This document shows positions 1 through 8,453 of a stretch of 15,490 bases of DNA, piece by piece. Numbering within the stretch: the first letter of the stretch is position 1; each line of letters starts with the position of its first letter. The position numbers were made by a program, and so were the translations under genes. Source of the stretch: Holophagales bacterium. GTDB lineage: Bacteria > Acidobacteriota > Thermoanaerobaculia > UBA5066. Location of the stretch: assembly GCA_016719485.1 (NCBI GenBank), contig JADJZB010000013.1, forward strand, positions 1 through 15,490, given 5' to 3'. The notes below the pieces were generated by a model, which saw only the letters and a program-made list of their open reading frames with translations, searched no databases and was not told the DNA's origin.

Positions 1-831
1 TGTCACCGACTCGCGTTCTGAGCGCCTCGGGAATGTCCATAGACACTAACAGCTTATCTTCGAGCACGATCTGTTGATCTCTAACGTTAGAGGCACGCAG
101 CACAAGAACACCGCTGCCATCGGTGACCGTGTCCGCCGGATCGAAATGTCAAGCCGATGATTGAATGGCCGACGTGTTTCAATCGCTTGAGCTTCCAATG
201 CGCCGGAAGTTCGCGCCGACCAGGGGATGCCGGAGTCGCGGAGGGGGCGCGGGAATTTAGGCCCCGCGTGACGGCGCGGGTGATCAGCGCCCGGCGCTTC
301 TCAGCCAACAGGCCGAGCACGCGCTCCTTCGCTGCCACCAGCGCATCCAGCCGTGCCGTCTCGCGGTCGAGGTTAGTCAGCGATGGCGCTGTTGACGCAG
401 AGGACGGGTGCGGGATCGGTTTCAAAGACTTCAGGTCGTCGTGCTTAGCTCCATGAAGGTGGAGCCGACCTAGACCTGGGGTATCCGTTCTGCGCTGAGA
501 GCCAGTAGTAGAAGAACCGGGTGTCCGCCTTGACCCTGGGATGAGGGTTCAGGCAGCAGCCTTGGTTTGAACAGGCCTCCTCTTGAGGATCCGGAATCCT
601 GTCCGACGCAGGATGCCTGATCGCATCAGGAGTCAGGACGGCGCCGTGGTCATGCCGCATGATGCGTATCCAGCCCACGAGGTGTGATCTTGCGGCGGGT
701 ATCCCGAGGCGGTAGCCGTCGAGCGAGCTGATGTCTTTCGGTGTCACCCAGCGGATATCGCCATTCCCAAAACTCAGGATTGCCATTGTCCGGAGTCGCG
801 CCGCTGGTAACGGCGAATACGTGGCCGGCAA
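1..831 (-). pseudogene. hsdS: Type I restriction-modification specificity subunit, frameshifted and cut by the window edge
   Basis: HsdS chooses the DNA target of a type I restriction-modification complex through two target recognition domains joined by helical spacers. Read on the minus strand, the first recognition domain is visible as GDIRWVTPKDISSLDGYRLG near 760-700. A frame change follows (SGILRRT near 610), then ADTRFFYYWLSAQ near 525-485. The central helix and start of the second domain lie at 425-160 (ETARLDALVAAKERVLGLL, then AEKRRALITRAVTRGL and LPAHWKLKRLKHVG). After another one-base shift near 141-146, the second domain continues to the edge in a different frame (DGSGVLVLRASNV, EDKLLVSMDIPEALR). 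At least three frame changes are needed, so no intact protein can be read. It lies directly downstream of hsdM in the usual order. No hsdR is visible. Sequencing error cannot be excluded. Confidence 0.8.
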
Positions 832-853
832 CGCTGCTTCCGGGCGGCGGACG

Positions 854-2847
854 TCACTCCGTCACCTCCCGCAGCAGCCGCATGATCTCTTCCTCCGCCT
901 GCTTCAATTCCGCGTCAATCGTCTCGAGCGGGCGCGGCGGCGTGTACTTGTAGAAGTGGCGGTTGAAGTTGATCTCGTAGCCGACCTTGTCCTTGCCCCG
1001 GTCCATCCAGGCGTCGGGCACGTGCGGGCGAACCTCGCGCTCGAAGTAGGCGTCGACGTCGTCCCTGAGTGGCACGTTCTCGAAATCGCGCAGGTCAGCG
1101 TCCGGCTCATAGCCGTCGTCGCGCCCCGCCCTTGGCGACTGGCTCGGCTTCGGGGTCCTTCTGCGTGAAGACGCTGCGGAAGAGCTTCTGCTCGCTCGCC
1201 TTCCAGCGCGACCTGCGCGCGTGCAGCAGATCCGCGATGCGGCTCCACACCTCATTCCAGTCGCGCTGAGGCTCGCGGCCCAGCACCTTGTCGATGGCCT
1301 GCGCGTCGTCGAGCAGGTGCGGGCAGGCGTCGAGAAAGCGGGCCTTGTCTTCCAGGGTCATCTGGTAGCACAGGCGCAGGGGCCGCTCGACGGTCACGCG
1401 GGTGTAGCCGAAGTCGGCGTTGTCGAATGTCTTGGAGGTCTCGCCGTCGGCTTGACGGCCGTAGAGCTTGACGATCTCGACGATCTGGCTGTTGCGGTAA
1501 TGTGGCGGCGCTTGTCGCCGAGGCTCCTCTTGTTGTCCTCGCTGCCACCCGCCGTCCACACCTCGCGCGCATCGAGGAGCTGGATCTTGCCCTTGCGCCG
1601 CTTCTCCTTGCGGTTGGTGACGATCCAGACGTAGGTGCCGATGCCGGTGTTGTAGAACATCTGCTCCGGCAGGGCGATGATGGCTTCGAGCCAGTCGTTC
1701 TCGATGATCCACTTGCGGATGTCGCTCTCGCCCGAGCCCGCGCCGCCGGTGAAGAGCGGCGAGCCATTGAGGACGATGGCAAGGCGCGAGCCGATGTTTG
1801 TGCTCCGCCGGACGCACTGGCTCGAACTTGGCAACCATGTGCTGCAGGAAGAGCAGCGAGCCGTCGTTCACGCGCGGCAGCCCGGCGCCGAAGCGGCCGT
1901 CGAAGCCGCGCTTGTCGTGCTCCTGCTGGATCTCCTTCTGCTGCTTCTTCCAGTCCACGCCGAAGGGCGGGTTGGTGAGGAAGTAGTCGAAGGTCTCGGC
2001 CGCGAACTGATCCTCGGTGAAGCTGTCGCCGTAGCGGACGTTGTTGCCGGCGCCGTTGTGGTCCACCTGCTTCATCAGCATGTCGGAGGCCGCCGTGGCG
2101 AAGGCGCGCTTGTTGTAATCCTGCCCGTAGACATAGAGCTTGGCCGCGCCGTGCTGCTCGCGCAGGTAGTTCTGCGCCTCGGCCAGCATGCCGCCGGTGC
2201 CGCAGGCCGGGTCGAGCAGCTTGCGCACGGTGCCTGGCGTGGCGAGCAGCTTGTCGTCGTGGATGAACAGGATGTTCACCATCAGCCGGATGACCTCGCG
2301 GGGGGTGAAGTGGTCACCCGCGGTCTCGTTCGCCAGCTCGTTGAAGCGCCGGATAAGATTCTCGAAGATGAGCCCCATCTGCTCGTTCGGTACCGTGTTC
2401 GGGTGTAGGTCCACGTCGCAGAACTTGGAGACGACGAGATAGAGGAGGTTCGCCTCGCGCATCCGCTCGATCTCGCTATCGAACTCGAAGAAGTCGAAGA
2501 TGTCCCGCACGTTCTTCGAGAAGCCCTTGATGTAGCTGACGAGGTGCTTCTCGATGTTATCGGGGTCGCCCTTGAGCTTCTCGGAAGTCGAGGGGAGAGT
2601 GATTGTGGAACCGCTGGCCGGCGGCCTCGTTGAGCCTTCTATCGAGTGCGTCGCCCTCGAGCTTGCCACCCTTGCGCCTTTCGTACTCGGCGTGCACCTT
2701 CGCTTTGGCCGGCGCCAGGACGCAGTCGAATCGGCGAAGCACGGTCATGGGCAGCATGACTCTCTCGTACTGCGGGGGGCGATACGGGCCCCTCAGGAGA
2801 TCGGCGATCTGCCAGATGAGATTCGAAAAGTAGTTGTGGTCAGGCAT
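854..2847 (-). pseudogene. hsdM: Type I restriction-modification DNA adenine methyltransferase subunit, four or more frameshifts
   Basis: HsdM is the N6-adenine methyltransferase subunit of type I systems. The ATG at 2847 (reverse strand) begins MPDHNYFSNLIWQIADLLRG, a typical HsdM N-terminus. The AdoMet-binding motif LLDPACGTGG lies near 2195-2225 and the catalytic NPPF motif (NPPFGVDW) near 1950-1975. The C-terminus (DVDAYFEREVRPHVPDAW, then VGYEINFNRHFYKYTPP) runs to the stop at 854-856. The whole family length, roughly 660 codons, is present. However, the frame changes near 2580 (one extra base), 1800, 1500 (two extra bases) and 1110-1120 (extra G in a GGGG run). Both catalytic motifs lie in one uninterrupted middle segment. 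If the shifts are real the gene is dead. If they are sequencing errors this is an ordinary hsdM. hsdS follows 23 bases downstream. Confidence 0.88.
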
Positions 2848-3130
2848 GAGTCATCTCTTTGTCGTTTCGGCATGGGAATGCATGAACGTACGGGCCTCCG
2901 CAACGCGCGACATCTAGTCAAGGGCCCCCAACCAGAGGGCACCTAGAGGTGCCGGACCAGCCGATCGCCCGAGCATCACCGTCGAGGACATGACGGAAGT
3001 CTAAGGCTTCGGAAGCCGCTCGCATGCTCCCGCGCGGCCATGCTTCGCATCCCTGGCGGCCGCGCAGGGCGGCCTTCAGATCTCGGTCGCGACATCACTG
3101 CCCAGTCTCTCGCCCGGTGGACCTGTTCCG
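2848..3130. other. Region with no recognisable gene between hsdM and the helicase gene
   Basis: No open frame here resembles a known protein in any reading. It must contain the hsdM promoter and ribosome-binding region (AAAGAGA just upstream of the ATG). A small 13-base palindrome, GGCTTCGGAAGCC, sits near 3005-3018. Nothing else is supported. Confidence 0.5.
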
Positions 3131-4951
<1,821 letters not shown>

Positions 4952-5010
4952 AGGGACCCGGCGGCAAGAATCGGGCGCGGTGCCCCGATAGGGTTGACAC
5001 AAGCGGGCCT

Positions 5011-6081
5011 TTACGCCTTCTTTGCGGGCCGTCCCTTTGACCGCCTCGGGGCGGGGAGAGCCTTCGCGGCGTCCTCGAGCGACTCGATGGCGGCTCTTTG
5101 GCCCTCCGCCTCGAGGAGGGCACGCCTGCGCACGGCGAACAGGGCGTACTCGTCCTCCGCGTGTGCGTGGGCGTCGGCAGTGCTGACCGATCCGGCGTTC
5201 GTCAGGACGGACCGGTCATTGAACCGAAGGAACTCGTCGAGCCGGGACTCCCAGTCTCTCAGGAAGACCTGTTTCCGGCGTCGCGCCTGGTCTTCCGCGA
5301 AGTCGAGCCACATCGTGACGATCCGGTTCAGCTCGGAGATCTCCTCTTCGCGGAGGTAGTTCTTCGCCACCGTGACGTCCGCCTTCCGGACACTCCCGCC
5401 CTTCCACGTCAGGAGACCCATGTTCGGGCTCGTGTGGTCGGCCCGCCCGGCGATCAGCTCGGAAGCGGTCTTCCCCGTCGCTGCGAAGTGGAGCTTGTTC
5501 TGGATGATCTTGAAGAACGCGACCGTGTCCTTCCGTGTGGCGTCGTAGTCGGCGGCAAGGGCGAAGATCTCTCGAACGCGCAGGTACATCCGGCGCTCGC
5601 TGGCCCGAATGTCGCGGATGCGCGCCAGGAGTTCGTCGAAGTAGTCCGGAATCCCGGAGCCGTCGACCGGTGGGTTCCTGAGCCGCTCGTCGTCCATCGT
5701 GAAGCCCTTCACGAGGTACTCGCGGAGCCTCTCTGTCGCCCAGCGCCGGAACTGCACGCCCCGGGGCGAGCGCACGCGGTAGCCGACGGCGAGGATGGCG
5801 TCGAGGCTGTAGTACTTCACGACGCGCTGGACCTGCCTCGTGCCCTCCGGTCGAACTTGTAAGTAATCCTTACAAGTTCGCGAGGGGGCGAGCTCCCCGT
5901 CCGCGTAAATGCTCTTCAGATGGAGGGTTATGTTTTGGGGTGTCGTCTGGAAGAGGTCGGCGATCAACCCCTGGCTCATCCAGATCGTGTCCTCGGCGAA
6001 GCGGCACTCGACGCGTGTACGGCCGTCCTCGGTCTGGTAGACGAGGATCTCTCCGGACTGGATCGGCTCGTCGTTCAGCAT
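5011..6081 (-). CDS. rhuM: RhuM-family protein
   Basis: RhuM-family proteins are widespread in genomic islands and often sit beside toxin-antitoxin or restriction genes; their biochemical role is not settled. Hallmarks seen here are EILVYQTEDGRTRVECRF near the start, WMSQGLIADLFQTT (helix-turn-helix-like), TCKDYLQV, YYSLDAILAVGYRVRSPRG, QFRRWATERLREYLVKGF, and a long helical C-terminus with MYLRVREIFALAADY. The protein is 356 residues, a normal length. I chose the ATG at 6081 because it gives the usual short N-terminus and has AAGGGAAG just upstream; the frame stays open to 6264 without family similarity. The gene converges on the helicase gene, with 59 bases between the stop codons. Codons 68-77 form a perfect AT-rich palindrome, noted separately. 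The frame is intact. Confidence 0.88.
   Translation of the reverse strand: MLNDEPIQSGEILVYQTEDGRTRVECRFAEDTIWMSQGLIADLFQTTPQNITLHLKSIYADGELAPSRTCKDYLQVRPEGTRQVQRVVKYYSLDAILAVGYRVRSPRGVQFRRWATERLREYLVKGFTMDDERLRNPPVDGSGIPDYFDELLARIRDIRASERRMYLRVREIFALAADYDATRKDTVAFFKIIQNKLHFAATGKTASELIAGRADHTSPNMGLLTWKGGSVRKADVTVAKNYLREEEISELNRIVTMWLDFAEDQARRRKQVFLRDWESRLDEFLRFNDRSVLTNAGSVSTADAHAHAEDEYALFAVRRRALLEAEGQRAAIESLEDAAKALPAPRRSKGRPAKKA
5852..5880. repeat. Perfect 12-bp inverted repeat inside rhuM
   Basis: CGAACTTGTAAG at 5852-5863, a 5-base spacer, and CTTACAAGTTCG at 5869-5880 form a perfect inverted repeat. On the minus strand it encodes R68-T-C-K-D-Y-L-Q-V-R77. The codons used (ACT, TGT, GAT, TTA, CAA, GTT) are AT-ending in a gene that otherwise prefers G or C at the third position. 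Confidence 0.95.
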
Positions 6082-6264
6082 CGGCTTCCCTTCGAACGGA
6101 GACTTCGCACGTTCTCCTCTGAGTCGGCCACCGGGCCGCAGGTAGTTTGCCGCAGGTCGCTTCCTGATTTCGACCGCCGAGGAAGCTGGTATTCGCTCAA
6201 CGGGCTGCCGGGGAAGGGACCCGCTCGAGGCAGCGGTCAGGCCCGGCGGGGTGTACCGGGGCAT
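6082..6264. other. rhuM upstream region, no recognised gene
   Basis: The rhuM frame continues open upstream to 6264, but the residues it would encode are not family-like and rich in Pro, Arg and Ser, so I treat this as rhuM leader or promoter region. No other gene is supported. Confidence 0.5.
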
Positions 6265-6324
6265 GAAGGAGTAAACGGAGGAGTAGGCCGAGGAGTAAGT
6301 GGAGGAGTAAATGAAGGAGTAAGT
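6265..6324. repeat. 12-bp tandem repeat, five units
   Basis: Five consecutive 12-base units start at 6265, 6277, 6289, 6301 and 6313, each a variant of GGAGGAGTAAGT. Every unit contains a Shine-Dalgarno-like (A/G)AGGAG followed by TAA or TAG on the plus strand. The array abuts the first base (6325) of helicase 3'-end copy 2. Confidence 0.92.
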
Positions 6325-6806
6325 GGAACACGTCGGCCATCGCGGAGTACCTCGGCGAGCTGACGGGGTCGCACCCGCGCGTGTCGCCGTGGACGGTGCA
6401 GGGAGAGGAGCCGAAGATCCACCTCTGGCGCAATGCGGCCGACGAGCGGGAGAAGGCGGGGGCGCTGATCGCGCAGCTCCTGCTGAAGGACGGGGTCGGG
6501 CTCGAGAGGGTCGCGATCGTCGGGATGCGGCGTCTCGCGAACTCGTGCCTTGCGGGGGTGGCCGAGCTGGCGGGCTTCCCGGTGGTGCCGATCGGCGACG
6601 ACGGGACGGCCGGAGTGCCCGGCGCGCTGCGCTACGCGACGCCTCACCGATTCAAAGGTCTTGAGGCGGACGTGGTGCTCCTCCTCGACGTGGACGGGAG
6701 CCGTTGGTCGCTCGAGCCGCGCAACCTCTACGTGGCGGCGTCGCGCGCGCGGCTGCGGCTGCACGTGTTCGTGAAGGAGGGGGTGGTGGTGCCGGGGGGA
6801 GGGTGA
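6325..6806 (+). pseudogene. Helicase 3'-end fragment, copy 2 (open frame preserved)
   Basis: This aligns without net gaps to 4467-4945 of the helicase gene. It encodes the C-terminal helicase region in an uninterrupted frame (TVQGEEPKIHLWRNAADERE, then RFKGLEADVVLLLDVDGS and NLYVAASRARLRL) and ends in its own TGA at 6804-6806. By eye it carries about 15 synonymous differences and 3 amino-acid changes (R to Q, V to I, R to L). That pattern suggests divergence while part of a working gene. It has no DEAQ box, ATP site or nuclease domain and no obvious start, so it should not work alone. The left boundary joins a 12-bp tandem repeat. The right boundary lies 23 bases from the stop of the convergent nucleotidyltransferase gene. 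Confidence 0.9.
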
Positions 6807-6829
6807 GCGGCGCCCGCCCTTCCTCCCGG

Positions 6830-7354
6830 CTAGCGCCTCTGCTTCGCCTTCTCGAGCCACTCGGCGTCGAGGAGGTCCTGCGGGCGCCCGCAGGCCCTCT
6901 TGGAATCGAGGAGGTCATCCAGGGACGGAAACGCGACCGGGACGCCGCCGTACGACGAGCCGACCCGACGTTCCCAGGCGGCTGGGAACTCGAGACCGGC
7001 GACCCGCGTCAGGATGTCGATGCGGTTCGGCTCGACGCCGAGCTGGATGACGGTTCCCGGCGTCGCGAGGTCGTCCACCTCGACTCCTTCGAGCGGGGCC
7101 CCGAATCGCGCGAGCGCTTCCCAGGCCCGCTTCGCGTTCTCCGGCGTCGGCTCGACCCAGAGGTCGATGTCCTTCGTGTACCTGGGGACGGCGTGGAACG
7201 AGACCGCGTGGGCCCCGACGACGAGGAAGCGGACCTCAGCGGCGGAAAACGCGGACAGCAGATCTCTGAAGTCGGGGTTCAGGGCCCACCTCCCCCCGGA
7301 ATGCCCGGGCTTCTCCCACCATCTGCCAGACGGCGGCGAGCCGCCCCTCGGCAC
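6830..7354 (-). CDS. Nucleotidyltransferase-fold protein (AbiEii/DUF6036-like)
   Basis: The core reads RFLVVGAHAVSFHAVPRYTK, then DIDLWVEPTPENAKRAWEAL, followed by NRIDILTRVAGLEF and VPVAFPSLDDLLDSKRACGR. This is the fold of minimal nucleotidyltransferases, with the metal-binding DxD represented by DID. Such proteins are often partnered with small genes in toxin-antitoxin-like pairs. The conserved part begins at LNPDFRDLL, encoded near 7282 by CTG. The first ATG in frame is at 7354, which would overlap the upstream partner gene by about 118 bases. The real start may be a non-ATG codon near 7282, so the 5' end is uncertain. The C-terminus (LLDAEWLEKAKQRR) is typical and complete. The gene converges on helicase copy 2. 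Confidence 0.8.
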   Translation of the reverse strand: MPRGGSPPSGRWWEKPGHSGGRWALNPDFRDLLSAFSAAEVRFLVVGAHAVSFHAVPRYTKDIDLWVEPTPENAKRAWEALARFGAPLEGVEVDDLATPGTVIQLGVEPNRIDILTRVAGLEFPAAWERRVGSSYGGVPVAFPSLDDLLDSKRACGRPQDLLDAEWLEKAKQRR

Positions 7355-7466
7355 CCACGTCGCGCCAGAAATCGAGGTCGAAAGAGCCGTCGTCGTCCGA
7401 GGCGTCCCTGAGCACCCGGACCATTCGAACGGGCTTCCGCTCGTGTTCCGCAGCTTCGCTCTTCAC
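7236..7466 (-). CDS. Small partner protein of the nucleotidyltransferase
   Basis: This 76-residue acidic protein contains DLDFWRDVGAEGRLAAVWQM and ends PRLQRSAVRVFRR. I recall small proteins with an LDFW...RL.AxWxMV...LQRS pattern paired with this type of nucleotidyltransferase; their function is undefined to my knowledge. The GTG at 7466 gives the longest frame; an ATG at 7424 (MVRVLRDASD) is an alternative. Its 3' end is read in a second frame through the start region of the downstream nucleotidyltransferase, so the two genes are probably translationally coupled. An antitoxin or adaptor role is inference from context. Confidence 0.68.
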   Translation of the reverse strand: MKSEAAEHERKPVRMVRVLRDASDDDGSFDLDFWRDVGAEGRLAAVWQMVGEARAFRGEVGPEPRLQRSAVRVFRR

Positions 7467-7515
7467 CTCGCCATTATCCCGCCTCTGCCCGAACCCGCGA
7501 CGTTTCTTCCCGAGA

Positions 7516-7543
7516 AAGGAGGGGGTGGTGGTGCCGGGGGGAG
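7516..7543 (+). repeat. Helicase 3'-tail mini-copy (28 bp, exact)
   Basis: These bases match 4916-4943 of the helicase gene exactly: AAGGAGGGGGTGGTGG then TGCCGGGGGGAG. They lie in the 87-base gap between the small partner gene and a hypothetical gene. This copy has no more of the helicase sequence than the G-rich tail, so the tail itself marks the shared boundary. Confidence 0.88.
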
Positions 7544-7553
7544 CCTGGGGCGC

Positions 7554-8150
7554 TCAGACCTCCGGGAGGCGCGACCAGGCCGGGTCGGGCGGAAGGCCTT
7601 CGAGCATCCAGGAGTACTTCGCGATGGTCCCGAGCGGGGTGCCGGCCAGACGCTCGGCCTCGAGATCGACTCCGATCTCCATCGAGAGCTGCCACTGGTT
7701 CTCGAGCCAGCGGAGCATGTAGACGGAGAAGGCCTCCGGGGAAAAGTGGATGCCGGAGAAGAAATCGTCGAAGCCGCGGCGAATCTCGCCCAGGCTCAGT
7801 TCCGTGCCGCGGCGGGAGTCCCAGTAGAGGATGCGGCCGACGAGCATCTCGGGCCGCTCCGACCAGGCGCGGATACGGGCGACGTCGAGGTCGTCGGGGC
7901 GCATGACCTCCCAGAGGCAGTCCGCGGGAGGGGCCTGCGGGAGCGAGAAGTTCCGCCGGCCCCCGATCCTGGCGATCTCCGCCTCCCCGACGATGAGCGG
8001 GCCGTCGAGGTCACCCTCCTCGAGGGCGGCCAGGATGCGCCTGGCCTTCCGCGCGTCGAGGACGGGCGGCGCCTTTGGCGGGGCAGCCGGGGCGTTCGTT
8101 CCTTCCGGGTGTGCCTTCACGTTCGGGACTCCCTTCCGGCTCGCAGCCAA
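7554..8150 (-). CDS. Hypothetical protein, 198 aa
   Basis: I do not recognise this family. The N-terminal ~35 residues are Ala/Pro-rich and probably flexible. The rest looks globular: KARRILAALEEGDLDGPLIV, EIARIGGRRNFSLP, VMRPDDLDVARIRAWSERPE, GRILYWDSRRGTELSLGEIR, RGFDDFFSGIHFSPEAFSVY and MLRWLENQWQLSMEIGVDLE. There is no signal peptide, membrane segment or obvious catalytic motif. The frame is intact and codon use is GC-rich like its neighbours. The stop lies 10 bases past the helicase tail mini-copy. It is divergent from the MoxR operon, so the two could share a control region between 8151 and 8453. Confidence 0.7.
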   Translation of the reverse strand: MAASRKGVPNVKAHPEGTNAPAAPPKAPPVLDARKARRILAALEEGDLDGPLIVGEAEIARIGGRRNFSLPQAPPADCLWEVMRPDDLDVARIRAWSERPEMLVGRILYWDSRRGTELSLGEIRRGFDDFFSGIHFSPEAFSVYMLRWLENQWQLSMEIGVDLEAERLAGTPLGTIAKYSWMLEGLPPDPAWSRLPEV

Positions 8151-8453
8151 AGAGCAAGATAGGCAGGGACACGGACAGACGGTGTCCTCGAGCTCGGGAC
8201 CCGGACGATGGGGTTTTCCGCACCGGGAAGTGAGATAATGGCCGTCGCGCCGGGTCCCCCGTTTCGGCGCCGTTCTTTGAATTTAGGCAGCCCTCCGCTT
8301 CGGGCTGCCGGCATGAAGAGATGCGGAGAGAGCACCGGCTCGTCGACCCGCACGCCAGACCGTAGTCCTACACGGTGGCAAAGCCGGCCCTGCCGAAAGG
8401 CAAGGGACCCATGTGCGATCGAGGCGGGAACGCTTTTCGTCGAAAGGGCTCCC
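8151..8453 (+). promoter_or_regulatory. Leader of the MoxR operon with three predicted hairpins
   Basis: No gene is supported here. Three stem-loops can be drawn: GGCAGCCC/GGGCTGCC at 8286-8309 with an 8-base loop; ACCGT/ACGGT at 8359-8376; and CCC-TGCC/GGCA-A-GGG at 8388-8406 with a GAAA tetraloop. GGCAAAGCC lies between the last two. The layout recalls aptamers such as c-di-GMP-I, but the conserved strand that should follow the GAAA stem is missing, so I make no riboswitch call. A GATAAT at 8233-8238 could be a -10 element, without a convincing -35. Confidence 0.4.

Noticed and set aside
3005..3018. GGCTTCGGAAGCC palindrome
   Set aside because: It is short and isolated in a region without other signals; chance in GC-rich DNA is sufficient.
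4960..5000. A Rho-independent terminator between the helicase gene and rhuM
   Set aside because: A weak ATCGGG/CCCGAT stem can be drawn, but there is no T run on either strand.
6899..8162. Long plus-strand open frame opposite the nucleotidyltransferase and the hypothetical gene
   Set aside because: Its translation has no family similarity and is explained by GC-rich antisense codon structure. The minus-strand readings show recognisable motifs or better composition.
8359..8406. A c-di-GMP-I or SAM riboswitch
   Set aside because: Only GGCAAAGCC and a GAAA-capped stem are reminiscent. The remaining conserved strands are not found, so it is listed only as a structured leader.
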